A model generated the notes under the pieces. It was not told the origin of the DNA, ran no database searches, and saw nothing but the letters and a program-made list of their open reading frames with translations. Shown one piece after another: positions 47,413 through 58,708 of a stretch of DNA of 64,000 bases (position 1 is the stretch's first letter; the number at the start of each line of letters is the position of its first letter). The stretch lies in contig MU385726.1 in the NCBI GenBank assembly GCA_022497155.1, positions 682,001-746,000 of the forward strand, written 5' to 3'. Source of the DNA: Whalleya microplaca (lineage: Eukaryota; Ascomycota; Sordariomycetes; Xylariales; Xylariaceae). A program made the position numbers and the translations under genes.

Positions 47413-47488
47413 ATGAGTTTTCGCATACGCTTTGAACCCGTGTTGGGTGTGGCATCTGCCTACCGTTTTACCTCGGCGTAAAACATAG

Positions 47489-47885
47489 ATACGAGTCTAG
47501 CAGAGAATGGACTCTGCATACTCAAGGATAACCATATTCATTTCCTATACCAGAATTTGCTTTACGAGAGCTGGTTATCAGCCGTATTGGGTCACTCTAT
47601 TGATGGTAAGCAAATTTTTTATCAAGACCACTCTTGTGGGATCACTCGTTTTGAAGCTTCTGTCATGCCGCCACTTGGGATTTTATTTTGGGGTCACTAC
47701 GACAGACTCAATATGAACAAGTACTAACTGAATTCTGATATAATATAGATCATACCATCGAGGCAACTGGTTCGATCGAAGACCCCGTTGACGGGGTCTT
47801 CGATCGCCCTCGTGGCGAGTCTCCCATGCAGAGCGAGTCTCCCACGCAGGGCACCTGGATATCTACGAAGCCAGGAGCAGCTTGA
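47489..47885 (+). pseudogene. Partial duplicate exon pair of the zinc-finger locus
   Basis: Two frames join over a textbook intron: exon 47489..47605 (AENGLCILKDNHIHFLY, then QNLLYESWLSAVLGHSID) and exon 47749..47885 (HTIEATGSIEDPVDG, then ESPMQSESPTQG, stop at 47883-47885). The intron has GTAAGC at its start, an ACTAAC branch site (47723-47728) and TAG at its end. The second exon copies the segment at 46903-46990 (STIEAPDSIEDSVD). It is either the 3' part of the preceding gene or a duplicated fragment. No start codon was found. Confidence 0.45.
47773..47806. repeat. Perfect 16-bp palindrome arms with 2-bp loop
   Basis: CGATCGAAGACCCCGT, then TG, then its exact reverse complement ACGGGGTCTTCGATCG. 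It sits inside the duplicated exon; the parental copy near 46930 has only the left arm-like part. Confidence 0.95.
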
Positions 47886-50800
47886 GGCATACGCTTTGCG
47901 CGTGAGAAAAGGACTTTCTCATTCTGTCTTTGATACATTGCACGCCCCAGCATTTCTGGGTAGCGATGCGTAGCTGCTCCAGCAGCTGGACTTAGGCGGT
48001 GGTGTTTTGCCCTTCTTCCACTGGATCTTTTCGATGCACTGGAAGGATCCAACCCTCCCTCCACGAGGCGTGCGTGAAAATAAATTTCACATTCTTTTCT
48101 TTCCTCTGTTGCACTCCTCAGCAACAACAGTCACCCCAACATCAACTCTGATGGGAGTTTCTTCGCCCCTGGTCCAGCATTTAGTATTGGACCAGGAAAG
48201 GACGTGAGACGAAGTCCAATGAAGTCGGAGATCGCTGCAATTGGCGACTGTATCGGGGGCCTGCACAAGGCTTCTGACCTGAAATACTTCTCTGCTCATT
48301 CCGGCATCACGCCGCGAATATTTCACAGGGCCAACTCCAAAATGTTGCGCCACATGATACCAGCCTCATGTTGTCGACCATCCGGCACAACAAATTCTAT
48401 ATCTCTAACCGAGGAAAAATCGGCCTACACACTGCCGATTTCAAGGTGGTGTCAACATGGCACCGCCGTCCATGCTGCTCTGCTGCTGGCCACCAACAAC
48501 ACCGTGGAAGAAGGTGGAGGTGCTGCCAGGGCGGAAAGAGTTGGCAGAGCAGCATACCGGTATCAGACGGTGATGCCTGGCCTTTCATTTCCGGTCAAGG
48601 CGTCCCTACTTGCCAGAGCATCCATGGGGGAGCTTGCGATACCTACTTAGCAGACAGTGATGCCAGGCCCTGCTCCCTCTCAAAATGCTTGGGAGCGTGT
48701 GCGCCAAGTCAGGCATCAAAGCACAACCCGGGATTGTCCACACCATTGACCGTCCCACCGACAGATCCGTCGCCCACAATTTAACCATTGTGGCGAGGAA
48801 TGGCCGGCTTCGCCATTCCACGCACTGGTGCTGGTCTCCAAACCCGCACAAGTGCGGTATATGTGTGGGAGAGGGCAGCCAGAATTGCTAGACCAGCAGA
48901 GGATGACCAATGCCGCACAAGGATATGGATGGTGGTCTTGTGCCAGATCTTCTTGATGGGTGTCACGTCGCGTCCGTGTATATACGAAAGAAGCCCATGG
49001 TCTATAGTTCGATATGGGTATTCCTTGCCCACGACCTCATGGAGCCGTGCTGCACGCGACGTGACGTGACACCCAACACCCGAGGTCTGGTACACGACCA
49101 CCCCGATTTCACCAGACGTGGGCAGGCTGGGTGTCGTTCGGGTGGCTGGGGCGTTTCTGTTTACAACCGTATACTAGATAGTTCTCTGCATGGACTTCTT
49201 TTCTTCTACTTTCTAGACCTTGTTCGTATCTTCTGCCGAGTGCTATGCTTCCCTACCGTAGACCGGAGAACCTGCTCCTGTGACGTGTCATAGAAGATGA
49301 GTCTACTGTGAAAGTGATGTAGCATGTATAAGAGTATTGCCGTGATGCCAGATTGCAAAAGGGTAGTCTCGGCGTAGTACTAGACACCCGCCCAGAAGGA
49401 GGCTTTGCTATTAGGACACGTAGACGACTTCTTGACCGAGCAAACAGCTAAGAGTGGCTCGAAGACTCGAATTGAGTCTGATCCAACACTAGAGGTGACT
49501 GGCGAGATAGGGGCGAATGTTGTTCGTTTTATCTAGAAGTTTCCCGGACTATCTGGTTCGTAGCTGCTTATTTGATGGAGATGGCATTGTAGGTTACCAG
49601 ATGACTAAGTGATCCAACGGCTCGGCACAAACTAATCCAAGCGAGGTGCCACAATGACGAGGCTTCCTGATTGTCGGGGAGGATCAACAACTCGTGGCGC
49701 GTGGTGACTCTAGCATGTATAACTACGTGGTATGACAGGCAATCATCAGGGACACAAACCGGACTCGGGAACGATCGCCGAGTCCCCCCTGCTCCCCGCT
49801 GACATATTGCGCATGTTGTCGACCATCGGCTTTCCCTGGAAATCTAGCACTTTCGCATATCGTCTATGTCGAATGCCATCGAATTGTGGCGAAAAAGGAT
49901 TTACACGAAAAACGTGAAGTTCGGAATCGAGCCAACCAATGGCGTGAGACACACACGAAGGCGGAGTCAAGCCACTGTGGCTGTAGCTCCGCAGGAAGCT
50001 GCACGAAGCTACACGAAGTGTGGCGAATGCTCTCATCGTCCCACTATGTGCCTCGGCGGGATGGGCGGGTTTTGGGCGGAAACACGGTGATACATAGCAG
50101 TTGAGGCTGTCAGCTAGTGGGGCGGATCTTCGAAATAGCTCTGCAAAGAGTTGAGATCTTCGTTGATGTCCTATGTATTGTCGTGAATATGACAGCCGAA
50201 TTACGATACGAAGTCTCTTGGTCTAATGCCGTTTCTTTCCTCGCGCAGGTTCTACCTTGTCACTGCCGACGAGGAACGTTGAGATAGACTTAGCGATCCA
50301 AAATCTTTACTGTCAGCGTTTCACGAACAATAGTCCTATGAAAAATAATTCCCGAATTTGAGTCCAAAGTGGCAAATATAGGTATGTCTTGCTAGGTCTT
50401 GCTAGCAGCGATGGTAAAGATAGCCGGCTCCATGATCTTAACTACTGTTGGCTCGCAAGGGCGTCATTCTACTAATTGGACTGAACCAAACCCGACTAAT
50501 CTATTGTCTTGCCTTGGTGTGCATAGATTCGCAACTTAACAGCCTTTAAGTTCCTAGACTGAGCTATTCGGTAACCAATAGTCTCCTATAGAGGGCCACA
50601 TGGAGACCCTCCACACTAGGTACTTACCGACAAGGGGGTTAAAAGGCCGAACCGTCTTCTACTAACCTTTTCAAGCTTACATGTTGTAGCTAAGCACACA
50701 CGTGAACACATAATAATAGAGAGTCTAGGTAATCGAGATGGGATTTTCGAGAGCAGCGCATGTTCTCGACGGCTGTGCGGCATAACGACGTAACAATGGG

Positions 50801-52310
50801 TTTTGGCTGTTTGGGCGGTCACTGCAGGACCTGAAAGCGGCTCAAATCGGAGGGTTTTCAGTTATCAAAGCGATGGGCGACCTGGAGAACTGTTTGTTAT
50901 GCGAAGGCAAGCGACGAAACGTTTTGTTCCTGGGATTTTGTGTCGAAGCCGATTATGCGACATCCCCTCTATCGGTTTTTGCGGGTTATGTCTAGCTTGG
51001 CACATGCGCCTCTGACCATATGTCCGCTCAAGCAGTATGTGAACCGGCCGTAGAGGATGTCGGACAGTGGGACGCCGAAGTCTCTAGAATACTCTCTCTG
51101 TCTAATAGTCGTTCGTAAAGTCGGCATGATTTTTGGTCCGCCGGACGATTTCCTAGAAACAATGGTGTTTCGTTCTAGAATAGCATTTGCCAGAGGGAAA
51201 ATTATATGTAAGAGGAGTGTGGTTGCAATATTGTGTGGTGCAACTGTCTCCCTTACGAACCGTGGGGGTCTTGTGTGTGGGAACTCGCTGAAGGGAAGGT
51301 ATTTCGGCAGTGGGGTTAGGCGTTCGTACATAAAAGGAGCCGCTATTTTCCTCGTGCCCTTGCAAACGAGAACTTCACATGGGCGTCGAAATTATAGCCA
51401 TTACCGCGTGGGTAAAGGCTCATCAAATGGAATGCCCCCGGGAAGGGCTGCGACCTTCTGTGCGTGTGCTGAGTGAGGCACGGCACGAGACATCATTAGC
51501 ATGAGCCTAACTACCCAATGTAGCGACAGACTTATAGGGCTGTACTCGCATCCTAGGGCACAATGTCAACCATTGTCAAGGGATTCGACAGCCACAATTA
51601 TAGACGCTACAGGCATCCAAGTGTGCCATTGATGTGATTAATAATATTGAAGAAAGGGTGTTTGAGCCCTACGAAGACTTCTTCGTAAACGGACTAGTTA
51701 GCAAGACCGACAAGCAGACGACGCTTCCGTTTATTGCAGGGCCCTCAGAGCTGGGTCCGATTCAAGCCTCCTTTCGGAGAGAAGAGGATCGGCCGTTGAA
51801 GCACGACGGCAAAGGAAAAGGGTTCCTGGCTCGGGTACGAACAAGGTAAGCGTCGCGGAGCCACAGTGGCCTATCACATGCAGCAGGGAGCTTTTGCTCC
51901 GGGCTCACTAATACCATGTATGCCCCAATTTGGCTGTCTGAAAAAACAGTAGGATGTTGGTAGTAGTTGTCAATGACTGTTGAAGCAATCAGAAATGACA
52001 AAACCCTTCCCTGTACAATTCTCGGGGTTATCGGTTACGTATCGTTATACCCTGCAGTCGCCACTGGGGGTTTCATCAACAGCACATCAGTTGGCCCAGG
52101 TGGCGACTCCGGCGGCTGTGCAACAAGACTTATTGAGACTCTCTGTCCAATGTTCATAAGTAAAGCCACAACGACATTTAATCAGCCACATTCATACAGA
52201 TAGATGGTATGCCAAATCAACACTTTTCGTCGAGACTTCCCTCCTCCCAGGGACGATCCAAAATCTATTATTCTTCGCAATCGAGTGCAAACGGTCAGCC
52301 TACGGCTTTA
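47886..52310. other. Accessory region without recognisable genes, inverted repeats and short open frames
   Basis: About 4.4 kb. Many overlapping open frames of 60-150 codons occur on both strands (for example 48204-48650 and 51057-51476 on plus, 48781-49101 on minus) because stops are scarce, but none has motifs. An inverted repeat lies at 48957-49074 and a small hairpin (GGAATGGC / GCCATTCC) at 48798-48820. Around 51634-51849 a plus-strand frame reads EERVFEPYEDFFVNGLVSK and looks codon-like, possibly a relic. The 16-mer CATGTTGTCGACCATC occurs at about 48367 and again at about 49812. Confidence 0.45.
48957..49074. repeat. Imperfect inverted repeat, 118 bp apart at the outer ends
   Basis: TGGGTGTCACGTCGCGT at 48957-48973 faces ACGCGACGTGACGTGACACC-CA at 49053-49074. 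The right arm has an extra 5-bp CGTGA unit. It could be the ends of a short non-autonomous element or a hairpin. Confidence 0.7.
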
Positions 52311-52508
52311 ATGTGCGCTGAGCACACCTCAGACTGCCCTGTATGCGGGAAGCAATACCTCGTCTATGTCGAGTTCTGCAGAGACTACCATCCTCCGCTA
52401 TTGCAATGTCCCAGAGGGATAACGGAGGTAAAAGAGGACATGCGAGAAGGGCGATGTCCGAGCCCAGTGTGCCCTTACAGTCGGACAGGAGGGTGCTGCG
52501 TCAGTTGA
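52311..52508 (+). CDS. Short cysteine-module open frame (65 aa), uncharacterised
   Basis: Encodes MCAEHTSDCPVCGKQYLVYV followed by FCRDYHPPLLQCPRGI, with CPSPVCPY and GCC at the end. The spacing C...C-x2-C...C-x3-HPPL-x2-CPRG matches the N-terminal module of the protein at 44500, so it is the same kind of fungal cysteine module. It overlaps nothing but ends only 62 bp before the convergent NNR gene's stop. It could be a complete small protein or the first exon of a lost gene. Confidence 0.4.
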   Translation: MCAEHTSDCPVCGKQYLVYVEFCRDYHPPLLQCPRGITEVKEDMREGRCPSPVCPYSRTGGCCVS

Positions 52509-52569
52509 TGCTCTAGCCGATGGAATTTTGTCCAGCACATCAGGTTTTCCAATAGGGAGTCTCCTTGGA

Positions 52570-53795
52570 TCAGAGCTTCTGCCCCCCAGTGCTAATCTCC
52601 ACCACCTGGTCGATTCCCTGGTACTCAGGAACATCGAAATCATACTTCTTAGCGATTGCTGGGGAGACAAAGCTGCTGACGCATCAGTAACGGGGTTTAC
52701 TCCGTCTGTGACGAGGATAGACTCACCGTCCGCCGACAAAATGACGGCCCTTGAAGTGTTGAACCAACGGCTTGGGAGCTGTCAGACTGATCAGGAAGTC
52801 AGGGTTGAATTTGCTGCCGAGCCCAGATTCCGGAGGTCCAGTCTCAATATTCCAGGACGATGGAGCGTCGACCGAAGTCACAGGGACCTTAGTTTCCTCC
52901 AAAGCCCGAATCACCGCCGGGAACGGCTCGCGAACCTCACCCGAGAAGCTGAAACCTTATTCGACATTAGCTTCAAGCTTTTGAAATACAACGACAAGAC
53001 ATACCGAAGACAGCATCCACGATGTGATCCGTCGAACTCACAGCCGGTAGGAAATCATCTACAAATGGCACCTCAAGGTCTTCTAGTTGCTTGGCAAGTC
53101 GCTATGGGAATGACAAAGATTAGCATGGACGTTGGAACTGATAGTGTGTGGATGAAAAGGGGTGCACAATGTACACGCAATACAACCATCAACTCCCTAG
53201 AGCTGAATAGAAGGGCGCATGAAATAGAACGAATAGATCTGGTGAGCGGACAATATTTTGCACTTTAGAAACCCCTAGTGCGGCTGAAGAGAGAAATGCA
53301 GCTAACATGGTGGTTTCAGGATGGTCCAAGTGGTGGCTAGCATACCTGGTAGAGTTCATTCTTGCTTCGTTTGGGGTAGTAAATGGTTGGCTGATACCCA
53401 TAATGACGAAGGTGACGAGCCGCAACCAGTCCATCGCCACCTTGTTTCTTCGGTAAGTAAGTTTATCTAGATATTACTAGACCTAAGAGGAGCTCACCAT
53501 TGTTTCCGGGGCCGCAAGCCACAAGCACGCGGTTGCCCCTATTCAACGGGTGAACTCGATAAACTGCACAACAGCAGCTGTTAGATGGCTACGAAGCCAA
53601 ACTAATCAAAAAGCCAAACCCACCAACTTGGGAGACTGATAACCCAGCAAGCTCCATGAGCTGGTCGATTGAAAAAGCGCCGGTGCTCATGAGCTCTTTG
53701 TCGAGAGCAGCGGCAGCTTTAGCCGACAAGGTCTGCAACGTTGTAAGTCAGTGGCTTAACGAATGATACATGATTGAACTTACTTTGATCGCCAT
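52570..53795 (-). CDS. NNR: NAD(P)H-hydrate epimerase (YjeF_N domain, AIBP-like)
   Basis: Repairs damaged NAD(P)HX by epimerising R to S hydrates so that the dehydratase can restore NAD(P)H; usually cytosolic or mitochondrial. Model: complement(join(52570..52672,52727..52955,53005..53101,53346..53440,53498..53563,53624..53732,53784..53795)), 236 aa, seven exons with every phase preserved and normal family length. It begins MAIK then [48 protein letters not shown] (the conserved NNGGDG loop), [58 protein letters not shown] and [19 protein letters not shown]. The 244-bp intron after YQ is long. It shares a 354-bp promoter with bS16m. Confidence 0.92.
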
Positions 53796-54149
53796 AGTGC
53801 TTTCTCAGAGGGAAAAAAAGAGAAAACTGAAGTTGAACTGATGAAGAATCAAGTAGATAAAGTAGATGAGAGGTATTAATTGAATTGCAACTCAGGAAGA
53901 TGGTCAAAAGTTAATTTGGTTGTGATTGTTCGCTCCGTGTCGGGAGGATCGACTGACATCACTGGGGTAGCTTCCACGATTGGCTATAATCGGCATTGAG
54001 GATTAACTAAGCAAGTGGACAACGCTGATTGGTCAGAGCGGAGAAAATAGTCTCCAGATCCGCCAAAATCGTTGAAGCCGCGCCTATGCACCTCAATTGA
54101 TCATCTCTTCAAGTCGCATGCCCAGGTGCCAAACTACTTCATAATCAGG
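53796..54149. promoter_or_regulatory. Bidirectional promoter NNR/bS16m with two CCAAT boxes
   Basis: 354 bp between head-to-head start codons. Inverted CCAAT boxes stand at 53979-53985 (ATTGGCT) and 54027-54036 (GATTGGTCAG). The second matches the HAP/CBC consensus well. No TATA box is clear. Confidence 0.6.
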
Positions 54150-54618
54150 ATGGTGGTGAAGATTCGATTAGCCCGTTTCGGGCGCAGAAACAGCCCCTTT
54201 TACAACATAGTCGTCGCTCATGCGAGGTGAGTTCACGATACACTGCCATGCCCAAAGTCAGCAATTGACGATTTCATCGCAGGACGGCAAGGAACAGCAG
54301 GCCACTCGAGGTTATCGGCACATACGACCCTATCCCAAGACCCGATCCATACGACAATTCGGGGCAGCTGCACAAAGACATTAAGCTGGACACGATAAGA
54401 GCAAAGTACTGGGTCGGTGTCGGTGCGCAACCAACGGACACCGTTTGGAGACTGTTAGCCATGGTATGACACGTTCCGGTATCCGGCCTGTTCTACTCTC
54501 GTGGATGCTAACATTTCTCTAGCTGGGGATCATGGAGCCGAAATACCGGAATACCGAACCTAGAACGCCACCTCCTTTTCCACGCGACGTTATAGAATCA
54601 CAGGAGGCGAAAAAATAG
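54150..54618 (+). CDS. MRPS16: Mitochondrial small-subunit ribosomal protein bS16m
   Basis: Mitochondrial ribosomal small subunit protein homologous to bacterial S16. Model: join(54150..54226,54283..54463,54523..54618), 117 aa. The start [20 protein letters not shown] is the diagnostic S16 N-terminus, followed by [48 protein letters not shown] and [18 protein letters not shown], ending with a Pro-rich and charged tail. Both introns (56 and 59 bp) have clean GT-AG ends. The Arg-rich start may itself act in import. Confidence 0.93.
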
Positions 54619-55189
54619 GCCTGTCATATATATATATATATGTGAACCATTTTGTGATGTTTGAAATCGCATCATAGGGCTGTAAGATGTAGAAGTGGGA
54701 GATATACATCCTCTACTACCGTTGAGCCGGGCACACCTGCCCTACCTGAATCGGAGCAGCATGGGTTGATACTCGATACTTGTATCTTGAGACGATTGCC
54801 AAAATGACTGTCCTATGGTGAAAGCCATATAGGCTATCTTCGGGACCTTGGCTGTAAGCTAGGGCATTCAGTTGACAAGTGGAGAGCTTGTCTGTATTAT
54901 ATATCAACCGAATGAATAAACTACAAAAACAGCCCTTGTATATTCGACTGCAAAGGCAGCTCGAGGTGAATGTCAATAATGAACTGATAGCTTCATTTTA
55001 TCAAGCAGGTAGTATCAAAACTCTTAATTAACACGAGTCTATCATAGGTGTACATACGTGCAAGATTCTTTGCGAATGTCATCGATTGCACAATAATGCT
55101 CTACTGCTGTTATTGAAACCATCTAAGGGCCACCTAGATATATGCTGAAGTATTTCCTTTCTTGAGATGATAAGTTTTGATCCAATGGC
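54619..55189. other. Convergent intergenic region
   Basis: Between the 3' ends of bS16m and MCCA. A TATATA run follows the bS16m stop (54626-54641). No gene. Confidence 0.5.
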
Positions 55190-57457
55190 TTATTCGGCAG
55201 ACTCTTCTTCAAAGACCACCAAAACTGTACCCGCTTTGCATTTGTCCTAGTATTATCATATTAGCAATTACAGTTCAACAACTATAGATATTGCCAAACC
55301 ACTCACCCCTTCTTTATGCGCAAGTCTTTTTATGACGCCGTCTTGTGGCGATCGGATTACTGTCTCCATCTTCATAGATTCAATTCTTATGTTCAAAGTC
55401 AGCCTTAGTCCCAGTGGTCCCATATCACCAAGCACTTACACTACTAGGGGGGTCCCCTTGGTAACGCTATCACCCTCTTTCACTTCGTTCTTGAGGATCT
55501 TGCAAGGCATGGGAGCTGCAACTGACGCCGTCACTTCTTTCAGGCCGAGAGCTTTTTCATACCAAGTCGGAGATACCAGTGACAATTCCGTCTTAGTACC
55601 ATGCTGGAATATGGTGATTTTGTTGTCGTTGTTGGGGTCCTGGATAATGGTCGTTTCTATCCTCGTATCTGGGAAGAACGTCGTGAAACTGGTCTTTTCC
55701 GGGCTTGGCAAGGATGAAGAGACGAGGTCCTCGAAAACTTGAGCATCTTCGTCTTTTCGAATAACGCGCGCATCGAATAACTGGTTGCCCTTCTGGGTGA
55801 TGTTGACCTCTACGATCTCTCCTTCTTTCTGGTCTAATGCATCAAGTGACTTGAAGAAGAATCTCCGCTCGCTACCATTTAGACCAAATCCGAGACTTTC
55901 TCCATGGGGCTCATCGAGCTTAGTTGGGCGTTGAGAAGCAAATATGCCTAGTGCCGCTTGCACATACACCTCGGGCTTGATAAACACGGGGTTGAAAAGC
56001 TCATCCCTCCACTTTTCAATAAAGCCAGTTTCAACATCGCCCTCTATGAACGCCGGCGACCTGCACAGACGCTTCAGAAATTCGATGTTTGTGCTCAAGC
56101 CAACGACCTGGTAATCGTGCAGCGCAAGCTCCAACTTCCTGATAGCAGTCTCACGATCTGTGCCCCTGACTATCAATTTCGCAATCATTCCATCATATGC
56201 TTCGGAAACCGTGTCACCCTGAATAAATCCGGCATCAATTCGGATATCCTCGTCAGTCTTCGGGATAGTGAGGTGAACAAGCTTCCCAGAGTCGGGTAAA
56301 AATCCTCGTTCGGGATTCTCAGCGTATATCCTCGCCTCGATCGCCGCACCTCTCTCCTGGATCCTCTCCAGGATCTCCTTCTGCGTCAACGGCAGCCTCT
56401 CGCCCGCCGCGACTCTGAACTGCCACTCAACCAGATCCGTCCCCGTGACCATCTCGCTGACGGGGTGTTCCACCTGGAGGCGTGTGTTCATCTCCATGAA
56501 ATAGAAGTCGCCCGAGTCTTTATCGAGGATAAACTCCACCGTTCCCGCACCGACATAGCCGACGGCCAAGGCCGCCGTCCTGGCCTTCTCCCACAGGTCC
56601 AGCCTCGTCACGTCGTCCAAGTCCGGCGCCGGCGACTCCTCCAGGATCTTCTGGTGCCGCCGCTGCACGCTGCAGTCGCGCTCCCCCAGCGCGACGCAGT
56701 TGCCATGCTTGTCCGCGAACACCTGCACCTCGACGTGGCGCGGGCGCACAATGTACTTCTCGACCAGCATGACCTCGCCGCCCTCGCCGAAGGACGCCCG
56801 CGCCTCCGCGCGCGCGCTCTGCAGCTGCTGCGTGAACTCGTCCTCCGCCATCACGATGCGCATGCCCTTGCCGCCGCCCCCTTTCACGCTCTTCAGGAGC
56901 ACCGGGAACTGGATCTGCATCGCGTGGTGCAGCAGCTCGGCTTCGCCCTGCTCGCTTCCGTGGTACCCGGGCACGCAGGGCACGCCGGCTTTGGTCATGA
57001 TCTCCTTGCTCCGCGCCTTGTCGCCCATGTCAGCCATGGCTTGGGCCGGCGGGCCGACGAAGACGATGCCCTCTTGCTCGCACCGCCTGGCGAAGGCGGA
57101 GTTCTCTGATAGGAACCCATAGCCGGGGTGTAGGGCTTGGATGCCGTGCTGCTTAGCTAGTTTCACTATCCGCTCCCCATCTAGGTAGCCGTTAGCTGCC
57201 CCGAGACCGATGGAAGTCGGTGAGCAGGATGCATGCTGTGATAAGGCGTCTGGGTCAGTGTATAGCGTCGTCGTCTTTATGCCGAGACGGCTAGCTGTCT
57301 TATTTATCCTGAGCGCGATCTCACCGCGGTTCGCTATTAGAAGAGACGTTATGGGTGTGATCTGCGGTTGTGCTGATGTGACGGATGAGGTATAGCGGGG
57401 AACTACACGCCGGCGAAGATGCCTCGGCTTGATTGAACGCATCGTGAGAACTGTCAA
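55190..57457 (-). CDS. mccA: 3-methylcrotonyl-CoA carboxylase alpha (biotin-carboxylase) subunit
   Basis: Mitochondrial leucine catabolism enzyme subunit: carboxylates its biotin with ATP and bicarbonate for transfer to 3-methylcrotonyl-CoA by the beta subunit. Model: complement(join(55190..55246,55307..55385,55440..57457)), 717 aa. The Arg-rich leader (MRSIKPRHLRRRVVPRY) fits mitochondrial import; M1 or M6 may start it. The biotin carboxylase domain has LLIANRGEIALRI, HPGYGFLSENSAFA, the ATP-grasp glycine loop KGGGGKGMRIV, ERDCSVQRRHQKILEE and FMEMNTRLQVEHPVSE. The biotinyl domain is split by an intron; the join restores ESMKME with the biotinyl-lysine, then KEGDKCKAGTVLVVFEE. This biotinyl tail and lack of a carboxyltransferase part separate it from pyruvate and acetyl-CoA carboxylases; the beta subunit is not in the window. 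It is divergent from the gene at 57854. Confidence 0.93.
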
Positions 57458-57853
57458 GGATAGGTAGTTAACGACTCAATTAGTATTATAGAGTGAGTAA
57501 GTGAGATGTTTACATGGTGAGCCCCAACAAGACACATCAAGGGAGCACAGTACGACTTACGGTTGTAAGCCGTGTCATTCCATCGTGTTGGGATCGCGGA
57601 AGCCGCAACTAAGCGGGCGAGCTCTCCCCGCGAAAAGCCGTCGGCCCCCCTGGCATCCTAGCAGCCTAGGAGGATCCTCGAGTGGCCCAAGCTCCAGCAG
57701 TGGCGGGGCCGGCCGGGGAGCCAATCCAACGTCGCATCTGACCCCAGATTTCATAGCTCGACCCCTCCAAAGATATCGCAGATCGTGCTATGACTAAAAC
57801 AACTTCACACGATCATACATAAATCCGTAATCCGAATCTTTCGTCGACCGGCA
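57458..57853. promoter_or_regulatory. Bidirectional promoter mccA/PNPOx-like gene
   Basis: 396 bp between the two start codons, GC-rich in the middle (CCTCCTAGGCTGC-like block near 57660-57680) with many GCCGG/GGCCC runs. No TATA box is obvious. Confidence 0.4.
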
Positions 57854-58708
57854 ATGGACCAGATACCGCTCAACTTCGAGGCCTCGGCCGGCGACACCCA
57901 CAGGCAGACCGTGACCTCGCTTCCCCCCGAAGTCGTACAATGTCTCGAGAATGCCCGCTTTGTAAGGCATCTCATCTATCCGTCGGTCACACTCGGCCCC
58001 TGCTAATCGAGCCGGGGGATAGCTTCATCTCGCCACCTGCGTCGATAACCAGCCCCACGTCGCCCTCATGAACTACACCTACATCCCGTCCTCGCCGCAC
58101 TCGTCCGCGCCCATAATCGTGATGACCACGAACCCCTCTTCCAAGAAGACCAATAACCTCGTCGCCAATCCCAACGTGTCGCTGCTCGTGCACGATTGTA
58201 AGATACCCCTAACCCCTATCCCAGCCCCTGTCATGTCGTCATATACTATGAGACTTACCCGCCGTACTTAGGGGTATCTCACCGACCGCCAACGCAAGGC
58301 CGTCGGCCCTCCGGCGGCTCGCCGGGGCCCGAACACAGGTCGAGCCTGGCGTCGCTGCTGCTGAACCTGAACACGAGCGCGATGTCGAGCATCAGCGCGA
58401 CGATCAACGGGACGGCGGAGCTGGTCGCGCGCGGCTCCGACGAGGAGAAGTACTACCGGGAGGAGCACCTCGAGAACAACACGTTCGAGGCCGCCGGCGA
58501 GGAGAACGGCGTCGTGTTCAACCAGCACGCGCGGCAGTCGGCTAACGGTCAGGAGGACGGCGGCCGCGAGTGCTTCGTCGCCGGCGAGGAGGTCCGCGTC
58601 ATCCTCGTGCACATCAAGGATATACGCACGAGCGATTGGAAGGGCGGCGTGAGGGATTGGGTCCTGGTGCCTGAGGGCGGCACGAGGACGGTGAATGGGG
58701 TCAGATGA
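57854..58708 (+). CDS. Pyridoxamine 5'-phosphate oxidase-like FMN-binding protein
   Basis: Split-barrel flavoprotein of the pyridoxamine-phosphate-oxidase-like superfamily (fungal subgroup of about 240-260 aa); its substrate is unknown and true PNPO activity should not be assumed. Model: join(57854..57961,58023..58197,58272..58708), 239 aa. It begins MDQIPLNFEASAG and has LPPEVVQCLENARFLHLATC, DNQPHVALMNYTYIP, IIVMTTNPSSKKTNNLVANP and NVSLLVHDWVSHRPPTQGRR, the last joined over an intron. A GC-rich third exon gives SSISATINGTAELVARGSDE and EEVRVILVHIKDIRTSDWKG, the usual C-terminal strand. Third positions in exon 3 are almost all G or C. It is divergent from mccA. Confidence 0.87.

Noticed and set aside
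47750..48127. 125-codon minus-strand open frame
   Set aside because: It overlaps the plus-strand duplicated exon with clear splice signals and has no motif.
52080..52120. GPGGDSGG, resembling a serine-protease active-site block
   Set aside because: It is an isolated short frame without a histidine/aspartate context, so a chance match.
52528..53268. 246-codon plus-strand open frame
   Set aside because: It is antisense to the seven-exon NNR gene, whose phases and motifs all fit.
56465..57109. 214-codon plus-strand open frame
   Set aside because: It is antisense to the biotin carboxylase domain of mccA.
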